Below, piece by piece: positions 54,501-63,300 of a DNA stretch of 64,000 bases. Each line of letters starts with the position of its first letter. The stretch's first letter is position 1. The DNA is from Tritrichomonas musculus (lineage: Eukaryota > Parabasalia > Tritrichomonadida > Tritrichomonadidae): assembly GCA_039105265.1 (NCBI GenBank), contig JAPFFF010000007.1, positions 3,100,001-3,164,000 of the forward strand, written 5' to 3'. The notes beneath the pieces were generated by a model that saw only the letters and a program-made list of their open reading frames with translations, did not search any database and was not told the origin of the DNA. A program made the position numbers and the translations under genes.

Positions 54501-54779
54501 ATATCTGACGTTATTTTCTCAGTAATGGTCGAAGGAAGTGATGAACCTTTATTACTATCTTTCGACTCTTGCGGTGGAGCACCGTTATATTTGTACTTAT
54601 GGAATAAGATGAACATGGCAGCTGATGATATATTAGACTTTCGAATGGAGGAAAATAATACAGCATTAAATGCGGCAGCTAAATTGTTTTTAGAAACTTT
54701 GTTTGTAGATGAAAATAGATCAAAGATAAAATATAATATTGTATCAGTTAAAAGAATGAAAAAAAAACAGATAAAATAA
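51567..54779 (+). CDS. P-loop NTPase with long disordered N-terminal region
   Basis: 1070 aa. Residues 1-590 are low complexity: Asn/Ser/Lys-rich with poly-Asn runs, a DEYDEYDYDEYDEY acidic-Tyr stretch (about residues 325-335) and a Ser/Arg-rich block (about 555-590). From about 590 the sequence is globular. Walker A is GPRNSGKST at 717-725, followed by LLRVLTDQLIAEL; Walker B-like FFIIDHYD has its Asp at 898, followed by sequence resembling a sensor region (TNFIIASKES). The spacing fits an AAA+/STAND-type ATPase module, and the domain just before the P-loop (SIFCYNDMVDMSRDILRKH) suggests an ORC/Cdc6-like or STAND arrangement. I cannot assign a family. The first ATG is preceded by a short AT-rich leader. 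It lies at the end of the gene-poor block. Confidence 0.8.
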   Translation: MKKKNWRTLKTFLMLNKKRLQTTSKTYYRLKDNIIQEDPVISKTKTIPQPKSSASVPRMKAKPTTLSDDTSIDPKKIASSSPIKKDNNKKSSNNNNQNIGDDDARLFSQIHLKDRKGRRSNTFFSKMKSIESAIDNLTYFSPRNVTLKPKQANIQSDGDDDENIYKSSHLKNDVNKAEDKNGLKKDAEKDTLDEFRDSDGSDLFSSSTEGEISLSTNQGGNNNRGGLFNKAPMLSLNGQINTNNNMNNINTDNKNNGGNMSPTRFEMPIQIKKNEGAPMSSPANLDDFMESDDDMLMFGSESENNQNSPLKIYSRNSNKDYSDEYDEYDYDEYDEYEIELNNFVENSPSNIIIRPKRPTANPKPNKGLDNPPKISPSPSGQQPTIDPKNTLVYAKNAVSHHRSQSRSSYSFQNQSKLDITAIIDGSLQSPIVVPVQEQENEYELDLLTRNRSNSVVTDSVSTTSRTRCSPRIPKKPDVIQFHTNGSNNNNNNKEKDNNNSNSNNTSRNKNRSNSGSFKSQTAKQSLRHYSTTSPSDPTRFSSTTKPISSTNSISGSSSGNRSRTGSMIHSQSSSRRSRTSSRSSVSSHYERIILSLMDSLSSGHKVQSDEDLVFSLMDKAAGRQPQEVLGLPADITPSKLLPIMENQQASAWVAHGCLIASLQSIPDVDSSIFCYNDMVDMSRDILRKHVFNNESRLVNKIGSLMGCNLRFNVAIIGPRNSGKSTLLRVLTDQLIAELVLSDLWRKTFVFIFNIQNFSFESKVNSKNDKESSPSNSQNNSDLNFQYEFDVRNFYLTMVNVTIQHLLWHYPQLLGITKQLTRYFESIVSLNKKHPRKRFPRSLSAAKPEIAHELQNVASIISALWNTPTAFEDFLTAVLCIPKMIAKAFNFTGTFFIIDHYDVAHRYIEPSSASPFKDASKGVWLTDIVNRAFTENTNFIIASKESNKFFEGAFMQRSPIDLYSTTDIVKRPLSKINGSISDVIFSVMVEGSDEPLLLSFDSCGGAPLYLYLWNKMNMAADDILDFRMEENNTALNAAAKLFLETLFVDENRSKIKYNIVSVKRMKKKQIK

Positions 54780-55150
54780 ATCGGGAAATTTAATTGTTTT
54801 TTTTAATCATCAATTCCTAAAGAGATGGAATCAAAAAGGAATCCGTCTTGAATAAGGAAAAGGTTTAATATTTGGCGGGATTTTTATATAGATAATTCAA
54901 AAATTGATTTATAATTAAATCAACATTGTTCTTTATGGGATTTTAATAACAACTATATTAATAAAATTAGAGGTATTCGCCTGAAGGATTATAAGGTTTA
55001 ATTAAATATTTGTGTTTATAATTTATCTCTTTTTTATTCTTTTTTTTTGGACTCCACAGTGAAATCACAAGTTTATATACTGAATGCTTTTTGCTATTTT
55101 CTTATTTTAAAATAATTTCAAATTGTGTTGAATGAAAAATAACAAAAGTA

Positions 55151-56528
55151 GAGGTGCGGACACCTACTTAACATTTTTAACGTTTATAAAAATATGTATA
55201 TCTTTTTATGTATTAATAATTACTAAATAACATTTTGATATTATATTCTAGTGCACTTATTTTATATATTTATTATTTAAATGTTTTAAAATATCAATTA
55301 TATAAGTTATAATAACACAAACAAGTATCCTATGAAAATAACCCAATCCAGCCACCTGATGGATGGATTGAAATTATAATGATTAATTATTATATATATT
55401 GGAAATTAATGATTAATTATGCATTTTGTTATTTTATAAATATTGCATATTTTGTTAAAAAGTTCATTTTAATGAATTTTTACATATTTTTTTGAAATAT
55501 CTAAATAAATAAAGAATTTATTTAGATTATAATTACATTTAGATATATTACTTTTAATTTAATAAAGATATGCTAAATTTAGTTTAATTTGATTCAGGGG
55601 GCTGAGCTGCAAAAATCAATTTTAAAATCATAAACATTAATAACGATTTTTTTTCAATAAAAAATTTTTATTAAAATATTAAGCAAATATCTTTTTATAT
55701 TTATATTTATATCATAGATTATATAACTTTTAATAATATTATATATACTATAAAAATATTTAAAATAAATATAAACAATTAATAAACTTTATATAACTGT
55801 ATATTCTAAATACTGATCAATTATAAATTCAAAGCGCTTTTCATAAAATGTTAATTTGAGAGAAATGAAATAAATAATTTTCTTTATATATTTTGAAGTT
55901 TAATTAAAATTTAAATCAAATGTAGAAAGTTTTTTTTCATTAGTTTTTTTTTCATAAATTTTGAATAAAAAAATCTTCGAGAATAAAATTGAGAATATAG
56001 TAAATAATAATTGAGAGTCGTTACATTTGAATTCATATCTTAATATGTAATTTATTATTTTATTATATTATAATAATTATATGATATAAATAAAATATAT
56101 AACAATTATATATTAATAATATAATTTTAAAATACTTTTTTTTATTAAATTTGGCCCATTTTCATTTTCTCAATTTTTTTTTGGGCCAATTTAAGTGGAA
56201 ACTATATCATACATTAATAATTAAATAATAACAAACGAGACACATTTTTTTAAATAGTATAAAAATGATTTTTATCATGTTTTTATTACTTTTTTTCTTC
56301 TAAATAATAGATTTTTCTCTTAATTACATAATTTCTATAGTTTACATATTTTTATATTTTTTTCAGTGGTTTATATTTTTCTACCTCAGAAAAAAAATCA
56401 TATATCACCACAAGTCGGCCCCGTGGACGAAAATAAAAAATAATTATATCATTATAATGCACATAAAAAATAATTAATATATGCAAATTTTGGTGCGAAT
56501 CTAAATCACTTCACCCTGTCCGCACCTC
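55151..56528. mobile_element. Mariner-sized TIR element, no transposase
   Basis: GAGGTGCGGACA at 55151-55162 is inverted as TGTCCGCACCTC at 56517-56528, with TA outside each end (55149-55150 and 56529-56530). Length 1,378 bp is typical of Tc1/mariner elements, but there is no reading frame of useful size and the match does not extend past about 15 bp. Local GC-rich patches (around 55345, 55597 and 56410) stand out inside. Probably a decayed or non-autonomous copy. Confidence 0.6.
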
Positions 56529-56530
56529 TA

Positions 56531-57053
56531 CAAAAGTTATGAAAACCAATTATGCTTTTTTTAGTTATGAAAATTTATTTATTTTTAAACAAATATATAT
56601 ATAGTTAATCTTTTTACTGAGATAAAGGTGCTTTATTTTTAAAAATTTATTGAATAGAAACGGTTTTAGCGACCATTATTTGCGAAACTACCCTGGAAAT
56701 TTGATTGTGAGATTTTCCTACGAATTTCGCAACAATTAGAGAAAATTTATTCAGGTAAATATACTATTTTATTCACCTTTGCCGTTTTCTCTACATACTA
56801 TTTAGTAATTAATGCAATTCTGTTTTTTTTATTGTAGTGCTATTCATCTTTCTCTCTCTGATCTATTTTATTTTTTTTTAAATAACATTCTCTTTAACCA
56901 AATCAGTTTTGAAATTAAAATAAAATAAATGTATTAAAATAATATTTATTTACATTATAAAATTATGCGAAAAATAGCAAATGAAGAAACTCACTTCTTA
57001 TAAAAATATAACACGCATTTGCTTTTTTTGAAGTTTCATACATTTTTGGTGTC
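56531..57053. other. AT-rich DNA downstream of the Ser-rich gene
   Basis: About 520 bp, no gene or repeat that I can support. Confidence 0.5.
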
Positions 57054-58235
57054 TTAATCTGTTTTGCTGTTATCTAGCTTTTTGCTTGAAAATTTTAAAA
57101 TTTGAGTGGAATTGCTTGTTGAGCTGCATTTACCAATTTCCTTATCTGATGAATTTTTACTGTCCTTTCTTTTTAGTTTTGAATTTCTTTTTTTATCACT
57201 GTTAGTTGAAAGTAAATTCCTGTTTCTTTCTTGTAGCACGCTTTTTGATTTCTCTTGTGAATCGTTAGATTGAATTAAATCAATATTAACGATTTGGGAT
57301 TTGTTCCTTTTTTCTTTGGCAACACTAATTGTGCTGATATCTGTTTTGTTATTTTTGGGTGTGATAAATACGTTTGAATTACTATTTTCAACGAAAGAAT
57401 GATCAAATAGGGAACTAGTTTTAGAAAATTTGGAATTTGCTGACTGCTTAATAGAATTTGAATTGGGTTGCGTGCTTGTTTTAGAATTAATATCACTGCT
57501 TTGCTTTCGCAATATTGGCTTTCTTGGTGTCAGATCTTCGTTTTCATTAGAAGGCTTTTGTGGTCCAAATTGAACCGTTTTTGATTGAGATAATGGACAT
57601 TCTTTTTTTTTCTTAGAATCATTAGAAGGAGTATTTGATGGACTGAAAAAATTTTTTGATACTGAAAATTGCTCTTTGGGATTTGGATTCTTATCAGATT
57701 GGTTATTAAATTCTTTTGAATTTGAACCAGCTTTTCTTGGTTTTTCAGAATGAAAAGAACATACTTTGGTTAATTCTTTATCTTCTTCTGTAAATTGAAG
57801 ATACCCTTCATGTATTGAAACAGTTGATGAATCAGATTGACTAGAATCTTCCTGAAAAGTGTTTTGTTCATATTTTATTATTGTCTTATTTTCATTCGTC
57901 GTGCTTTTCCTTTTATCATCGTCTGAATCAAAGGTAAGATAGCCAGTAACTATTTCTATATCTGACTCTGATGATTCTGATTGGCTAGATGAATAAAAAT
58001 ATGAAGTACTTGGGCGATATAAACCAGGTGTTGATTTTGGAATATAAGGCTCTATAATTTCGAATGTACTTTCTTCAACAAGGTATAATGTTGATGATGT
58101 TTGAGATTCAACATAGGAAATGTCTGATAATTTTTCTGAACTTTCACCATCGGATTGAACTTGATCAATTTTTAAATCAGTAGTTTCTTTTTCTTTTTGT
58201 GTATTAAAAAATAATCGCTTGATGAAGGAGAACAT
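57054..58235 (-). CDS. Ser/Lys-rich, probably disordered protein of unknown function
   Basis: 393 aa. It starts MFSFIKRLFF and then is almost entirely low-complexity Ser, Lys, Asn and Asp/Glu with clusters such as SSSQSESSESDIEIV and a basic second half (KKKKECPLSQSK, KRNSKLKRKDSK). Two similar patches occur, GYLTFDSDDDKRK (about residue 97) and GYLQFTEEDKE (about 144), an internal repeat of an acidic short linear motif. No transmembrane segment, coiled coil or known domain. The reading frame is long and closed, and it is paired head to head with the next gene, which supports it being real. Multiple Ser-Asp/Glu sites suggest CK2-type phosphorylation (inference). Confidence 0.65.
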   Translation of the reverse strand: MFSFIKRLFFNTQKEKETTDLKIDQVQSDGESSEKLSDISYVESQTSSTLYLVEESTFEIIEPYIPKSTPGLYRPSTSYFYSSSQSESSESDIEIVTGYLTFDSDDDKRKSTTNENKTIIKYEQNTFQEDSSQSDSSTVSIHEGYLQFTEEDKELTKVCSFHSEKPRKAGSNSKEFNNQSDKNPNPKEQFSVSKNFFSPSNTPSNDSKKKKECPLSQSKTVQFGPQKPSNENEDLTPRKPILRKQSSDINSKTSTQPNSNSIKQSANSKFSKTSSLFDHSFVENSNSNVFITPKNNKTDISTISVAKEKRNKSQIVNIDLIQSNDSQEKSKSVLQERNRNLLSTNSDKKRNSKLKRKDSKNSSDKEIGKCSSTSNSTQILKFSSKKLDNSKTD

Positions 58236-58301
58236 TACTTTTTAAACGTACACATGAAATATTAAGTGAAAAGAATTATAAAAATTTTCAAAATTTTACA
58301 A
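58236..58301. promoter_or_regulatory. 66-bp divergent promoter
   Basis: Only 66 bp separate the ATGs of the two divergent genes (58235 and 58302), so both core promoters must overlap here, or one or both genes start further inside. The sequence is AT-rich with TTAAACGTACAC in the middle. Confidence 0.5.
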
Positions 58302-59645
58302 ATGAGTGAAAACGAAATAATTCACAGCCAATACCTTTCTCTATACAAATGGCTTTTTAGCCAAGATGATGATAACGTTTTTATTAAATTTAAAATGCCC
58401 CAAGCTGATAAATTTGATTCAAGTGATATCCACGTTGAATTGACAGAGAAACAAACAATCAAAGTATTTATTACCGGCAAAATTCCTTTTTTGTATGGCA
58501 CTCTATTCGAAGAAGTTGATGAAAATTATACCCAAAGAGTATCTTCAAACTATTTTATTATTACACTTAAAAAAACACAGCCAATTGAATGGAAATGCTT
58601 GATAAAATCTGTTACAAAAGATAAGCTTAAAGCAGATCCTAAAAGCTGCTTTTTACTTGGCATTAATCAAATTGATGAATTTTCAAAAGAAATGTTGACA
58701 CCTCTTCTCGCTCTCTCTGTTCAATACCATTATCCAGAAGCTTGCCTTTACCTTGGGAATAAATATCTAAAAGAGAAAAACTATAAAGATGCACTAGAAA
58801 GTTATCAATTAATAGCTAATGATCACAATTATCCCACTGCAGCACTGCAAGCAGGCATTGTTTTATTCAAACTAGGTAAAATAGATGAAGCTAAAGAATA
58901 TCTCAATCGAGCATCGGAATTTGGAATTGAAGCTGCTAATAATGTACTCAATGAAATTGATGAAACCAAGAAAGAAGCTAAAACAATTATAACATCAGAA
59001 ATTCAAGCTGTTCAAACCATGACAGCTGCTACGGAAGCTGCTGTTGAAGCGATATCAATTGAAAAATCAAAAGAAAACGCCGCAGCCCAAAAAATCGCTC
59101 CGAATGTTATTGATGCTGCCATAGAGGAATCAATACTCCAAGAAGTTGCCACAAGTGTTGCTGCCGCTACTGAATCTGCAATTATTGCTGAAAATATTGT
59201 TGCAAGAGAAGCGGCTTTAGATGGAACAGTAGAAACTACTCTTGCTGCTGAAGATGCCATTGCGAGAACGGTTGCTGCTAATGAAGCCATTGACACAATT
59301 GCTTCTGTTGACCAAGCAGCGGTTAATACGATGGCTGAAGCTGCAGATACTCTTGCTGATACAGCAACGAGCGTTGTAGTGGCAGCAGAAACAACTCTTA
59401 CTGCAGAAAGCGTCGCTGCAGAAGAATCAGCAACTGTTGGAGAGGCTGCTGAACGAATTATCGCTACTGAGACGACTGTTCCTCACAATTATCATGAAAA
59501 TAATAATAATACTCAAAGTACGGCTATAATTCCTAAAACTGAACAAAAATCAAACTTTTTCAGTAGTCCTGCTGCTCTTGTTGTAATGGCTGTTGGCATT
59601 GTATCTCTTCTTTTATTAACCCAGATTAGAAAGAGAAGGCGTTAA
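58302..59645 (+). CDS. Tail-anchored protein with CS-like domain, Sel1/TPR repeats and Ala-rich helix
   Basis: 447 aa from ATG 58302; an upstream in-frame GTG (58266) is not a eukaryotic start. Residues about 18-106 look like a CS (p23/NudC) beta-sandwich: NVFIKFKMPQ, DIHVELTE, TIKVFITGK, LFEEVDENY, YFIITLKKTQPIEW. A conserved link (DPKSCFLLGINQIDEFSKEM) leads to three or four Sel1/TPR helical repeats (about 138-215). Residues about 220-395 are an Ala/Thr/Glu-rich helix of repetitive composition. A single hydrophobic segment (AALVVMAVGIVSLLLL) lies 20 residues from the end, followed by TQIRKRRR. This is classic C-tail-anchor topology, for the ER or an outer organelle membrane. A chaperone-adaptor role on a membrane is inference from the domains. 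Confidence 0.75.
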   Translation: MSENEIIHSQYLSLYKWLFSQDDDNVFIKFKMPQADKFDSSDIHVELTEKQTIKVFITGKIPFLYGTLFEEVDENYTQRVSSNYFIITLKKTQPIEWKCLIKSVTKDKLKADPKSCFLLGINQIDEFSKEMLTPLLALSVQYHYPEACLYLGNKYLKEKNYKDALESYQLIANDHNYPTAALQAGIVLFKLGKIDEAKEYLNRASEFGIEAANNVLNEIDETKKEAKTIITSEIQAVQTMTAATEAAVEAISIEKSKENAAAQKIAPNVIDAAIEESILQEVATSVAAATESAIIAENIVAREAALDGTVETTLAAEDAIARTVAANEAIDTIASVDQAAVNTMAEAADTLADTATSVVVAAETTLTAESVAAEESATVGEAAERIIATETTVPHNYHENNNNTQSTAIIPKTEQKSNFFSSPAALVVMAVGIVSLLLLTQIRKRRR

Positions 59646-59821
59646 TAAATTATGTTATTTTTCTTATAATCTTATACTTAAATCATTTTTATTAATATAT
59701 AAAAAATCATGAATAAAAATAATAATATGAGATAATATTAATACACAATTTTTAGTTAGTATTTTTGATTATTTATTCGAAAATCAATTTATTATATTTA
59801 ATAAAAAAATGATAAATCTAT

Positions 59822-60159
59822 TTAAGGGACCACTATCAAATTCTGTGTTAAAAATTCTATGAGTTATCACAAAATTAATTGACTTAAAAAAAATTATTTC
59901 TTGAGTATTTTTGCTATATTTTGGTATATATAAATTATATAAATTACATATCATTTTTTTCTATTCTTCTTTTAAGCCTATTCCCTTTTTTCAATAAAAA
60001 TTTAAAAGTTGAAAGGAGTAAAAATTTTACAAAAATGATCGGAATGGTGAAATTTTAAAGTTTTAAACTTTTTCCGAAATAATAACCATTGAATTTTATT
60101 TTCTATGAGTTTTTTCAATATTGAAATGTTTACAAAAAAATATGATAGTGGTCCCTTAA
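59822..60159. mobile_element. MITE-like element with 17-bp perfect inverted ends and TTAA
   Basis: TTAAGGGACCACTATCA at 59822-59838 is perfectly inverted as TGATAGTGGTCCCTTAA at 60143-60159. If TTAA is the target duplication, the element is GGGACC...GGTCCC, 330 bp, as in piggyBac-type MITEs. If TA is the target, it would be Tc1/mariner-like. Because TTAA is its own reverse complement, the sequence alone cannot distinguish these. No coding capacity. It lies between two genes in the same orientation. Confidence 0.7.
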
Positions 60160-60379
60160 CTCTCTTTATTATTGAAAATAAATAAATCTTTGTTCCTTGA
60201 TTTTTTTTATATTTATGTATTATTCAATTTTATATTTTAAAATATTTTTATTATATAGAAGTTTTTATAATAATTTATGATTTATTTATTAAGATATGAT
60301 GCATACAATAATTTGAATAAATTCTACCTATAATAATTGAGTCTATAATTGGTCTAGATTATTTCGAAATAATTTTATC
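60160..60379. promoter_or_regulatory. Upstream region of the Sel1 pseudokinase gene
   Basis: 220 bp of AT-rich DNA between the MITE-like element and the ATG at 60380. No clear initiator word; the insertion lies close enough that it could affect this promoter. Confidence 0.35.
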
Positions 60380-63300
60380 ATGAAGAAATGTAATTATTCT
60401 CTAATAGATTTAAAAAATTATACCATTTCAACTCAATTATCAGGGAATAAGTACACCACAGTAAACATTTGTCAAAAAAATATATCTCCATGGAAAAGAT
60501 ATATATTTCGAACGTTTCATTTTAATTGCATTAATCCTAATATGCAAAAGATAGTTTTACAAACCTTTTATCAAATCAATTCCCAAAAGAACCAATATTT
60601 ACAAAGTTACAAAGGTTTTTCATTTATTTCATTTCAATCGACACTGCATCCCACTTTTTCAATGAAGTATATATCCTCAACAACTCTAGACAAAGTCATT
60701 CGAGAACCGAATTTTCGAAGTAATTGGACTTTCTCTGATGTTATGAGGTGTCTGTTTGCTGTAGCTGAAGGATTGTCGTATCTTCATGGCCGCCTTGTCT
60801 ATCATGGCAATTTGTGTCCATCGAACATTGTCATCGACAGCGCCAAGCAGTGCTACTTGTGTGATTTTGGATTGTATCCGATCAAGATTTATTATTACGA
60901 AAATAATGATGTAGCTAACTATGATTACAAGGATCCGAAAATGATAAATTCTGAGCCGAACAAGAAAAACGACATTTATTCGTTTGGTGTTTTAATGTGC
61001 CACTTTTGTTTGATTTTTTATGGGCCGGGAGGCACGGTACCGTTACGTGATTTCATTAGAAATCCCAACAAGAATAAATATAAAACATTTCCTCCTATTT
61101 TTTCTGAATTAATTCCAAAGTGCTTGAGTTCATCAAGCAGCCTCGTTGTCGATGATATAATTGGCACTTTTCGAGATCCGAAATATATGATTGGCAATCA
61201 AAAAGTGTCCGATTTGTATCAGGAATTCATCAAGGTAAATTACGTCGCTACTCTGGCAGAGCAAGGCGATCCTTTTGCTTTGAACAAACTCGGCGAAATG
61301 TATGAAAAAGGAACGGTTGTGCCAAAAGACCATCAAAAAGCTCTGATTTATTATGAAAGAGCTGCAGTGATGTGCAATTCTGAAGCACAGGCGAACTTCG
61401 GCGTCTTGCTGCAGGAAGATGCAGACAAAAGTGAGGAGAAAATGGTGAGAGGAGCGAGATTTTTGGAAGATTCGGCAAAGCAAGGAAATATTCATGGAAT
61501 GGCGAATTACGGAATCGCTTTGAAGAAAGGAGAAGGTGTCAAAAAAGACATCGTTTTGGCTGAGGAATATTTGAGGAGGTCTGCGAATCTCGGCTATTCT
61601 TATGCACAAGTTAATTATGGCTACACTCTTCTTGAGGTGAATCCGACTCTTCAAAGGATAAATGAAGGCCTCCATTACATCAAGCTAGCAATGAATCAAG
61701 GCGATGCAGACGTTTATTACACTTATGGCATTTTGCTGATGAATGGAGACTTCGTTGCGAAAGACGATGCTGCTGCAATGAGCTACTTTAAGGTCTCTGC
61801 TGACATGGGATATGAAAGCGCTATTCTCGAGTACGCAAAAGGATGCGAAGAAGGAATCGGAATGCCGAAGAACAGGAAAGAAGCACTCGAGTACTACCAA
61901 ATGGCGTATGAAAAAGGCGTTGAAGAAGTGAAGAATAAGATTGATTTATTATCAAAGTATGTCAAAAATAAAACAAAGCGTAAATCATCCGAGACAACAC
62001 CTAAAAAACAATCTTTTTACAACGAAGATTACTCGCCAACAATTGGACCAATCAGGCCCGTTGTGAAAGACAAACCTTCTTCCAATCCAACTGAAGTAGC
62101 AGCAGCAACAACGAAAACTGAACAAACGACAAAAAGCAGTTCAAAAAGTCCAAAAGTTTTTGAAATTTCTTCTTCTTCTTCTGATAATGAAAACGAAAAC
62201 GAAAAAGATGTCTCTGTCGTTGTTTCTGGAAAGAAGCATCCTAAAGTCAAACTTGTTTTTAAATCTTCTTCTTCATCATCTGATCAATCACCAAACATAA
62301 ACGACATTCTGTCTTCTTCTTCATCATCTTCAACTCAGTCCTCAACTTTTCACACGCCAAACATGACTCCTATTGAAATCTCTTCTTCTTCATCGACTCA
62401 ATCTTCTTCTTTCCAAACGCCAACGACAAACATGGCAGTCATCTCATCGCCATCAAACAAAGCAGCATCAAATCCTGCTGATGCAGCTACAGTCGGATCA
62501 CCAAGGCTCAGTCGCACCGTGTCGACTCAGAATCAAATGAGGAACATTTTAGAGACACCGAAAGCGAAAGACAAATCATCTTCTCTCAGCCATGCAATTA
62601 CATCACAGCAGAATAAATTGCCTAGTCAGGCTTCGTCAAGAGCAAGCAACAATGATGATTCAAGTCATGGACTGTCGGCCACAATAACATCGAAATCATT
62701 GAATAAAGAAAAGAGAAGAAACACTGTTGTTTCTGTGAAATCATCATCATCATCTTCATCGAACCAATCACCGACGAATTCACAGACAACAACATCGATA
62801 TCAATAGCTCCAAAGCTTCCACAAGCAAACTCATCATTGCAGCCATCAGTTGTCTCTGTTACACCGACAAAAAGGTTCAAACCGCCAGCTGCAACAAGCA
62901 GTGCATCCAAAATGGTTTCTGTTCTTCCATCCTCATTTGAACAACCTGCGCCATTTAATGAACACACTCCTTCGAACGAGCTCTTATCGATCTTTAGGGA
63001 ATTCAAGGAACAATACAACAAGCAGAGCTCAGAAGCCAAATCAAAGACGAAGTTTCCATTATATATATATGAAGACCAATTCATTAGAACAAACAACAGT
63101 CAAATTATCTATGAATATGCACGTTTGTATGATAACGATACTAAAACTAAGGCGAACAAAGCTAAAGCTTACAGATACTACAAATTGGCAGCTGATCTCG
63201 GCGATGCTAGATCACAGGCAATATATGGAACAGCCCTTCAAAACGGGAAGGACGTTAAAAAGAACCTTAAAGAAGGCTTCAAATATCTCGAAAAAGCAGC

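Noticed and set aside
51567-54779. Naming the NTPase ORC4 or ORC1
   Set aside because: Only Walker motifs support it; no ORC-specific signature or winged helix could be seen.
61133-61675. 180-aa minus-strand frame opposite the Sel1 gene
   Set aside because: Shadow of the coding strand; the plus-strand frame has clear kinase and Sel1 motifs.
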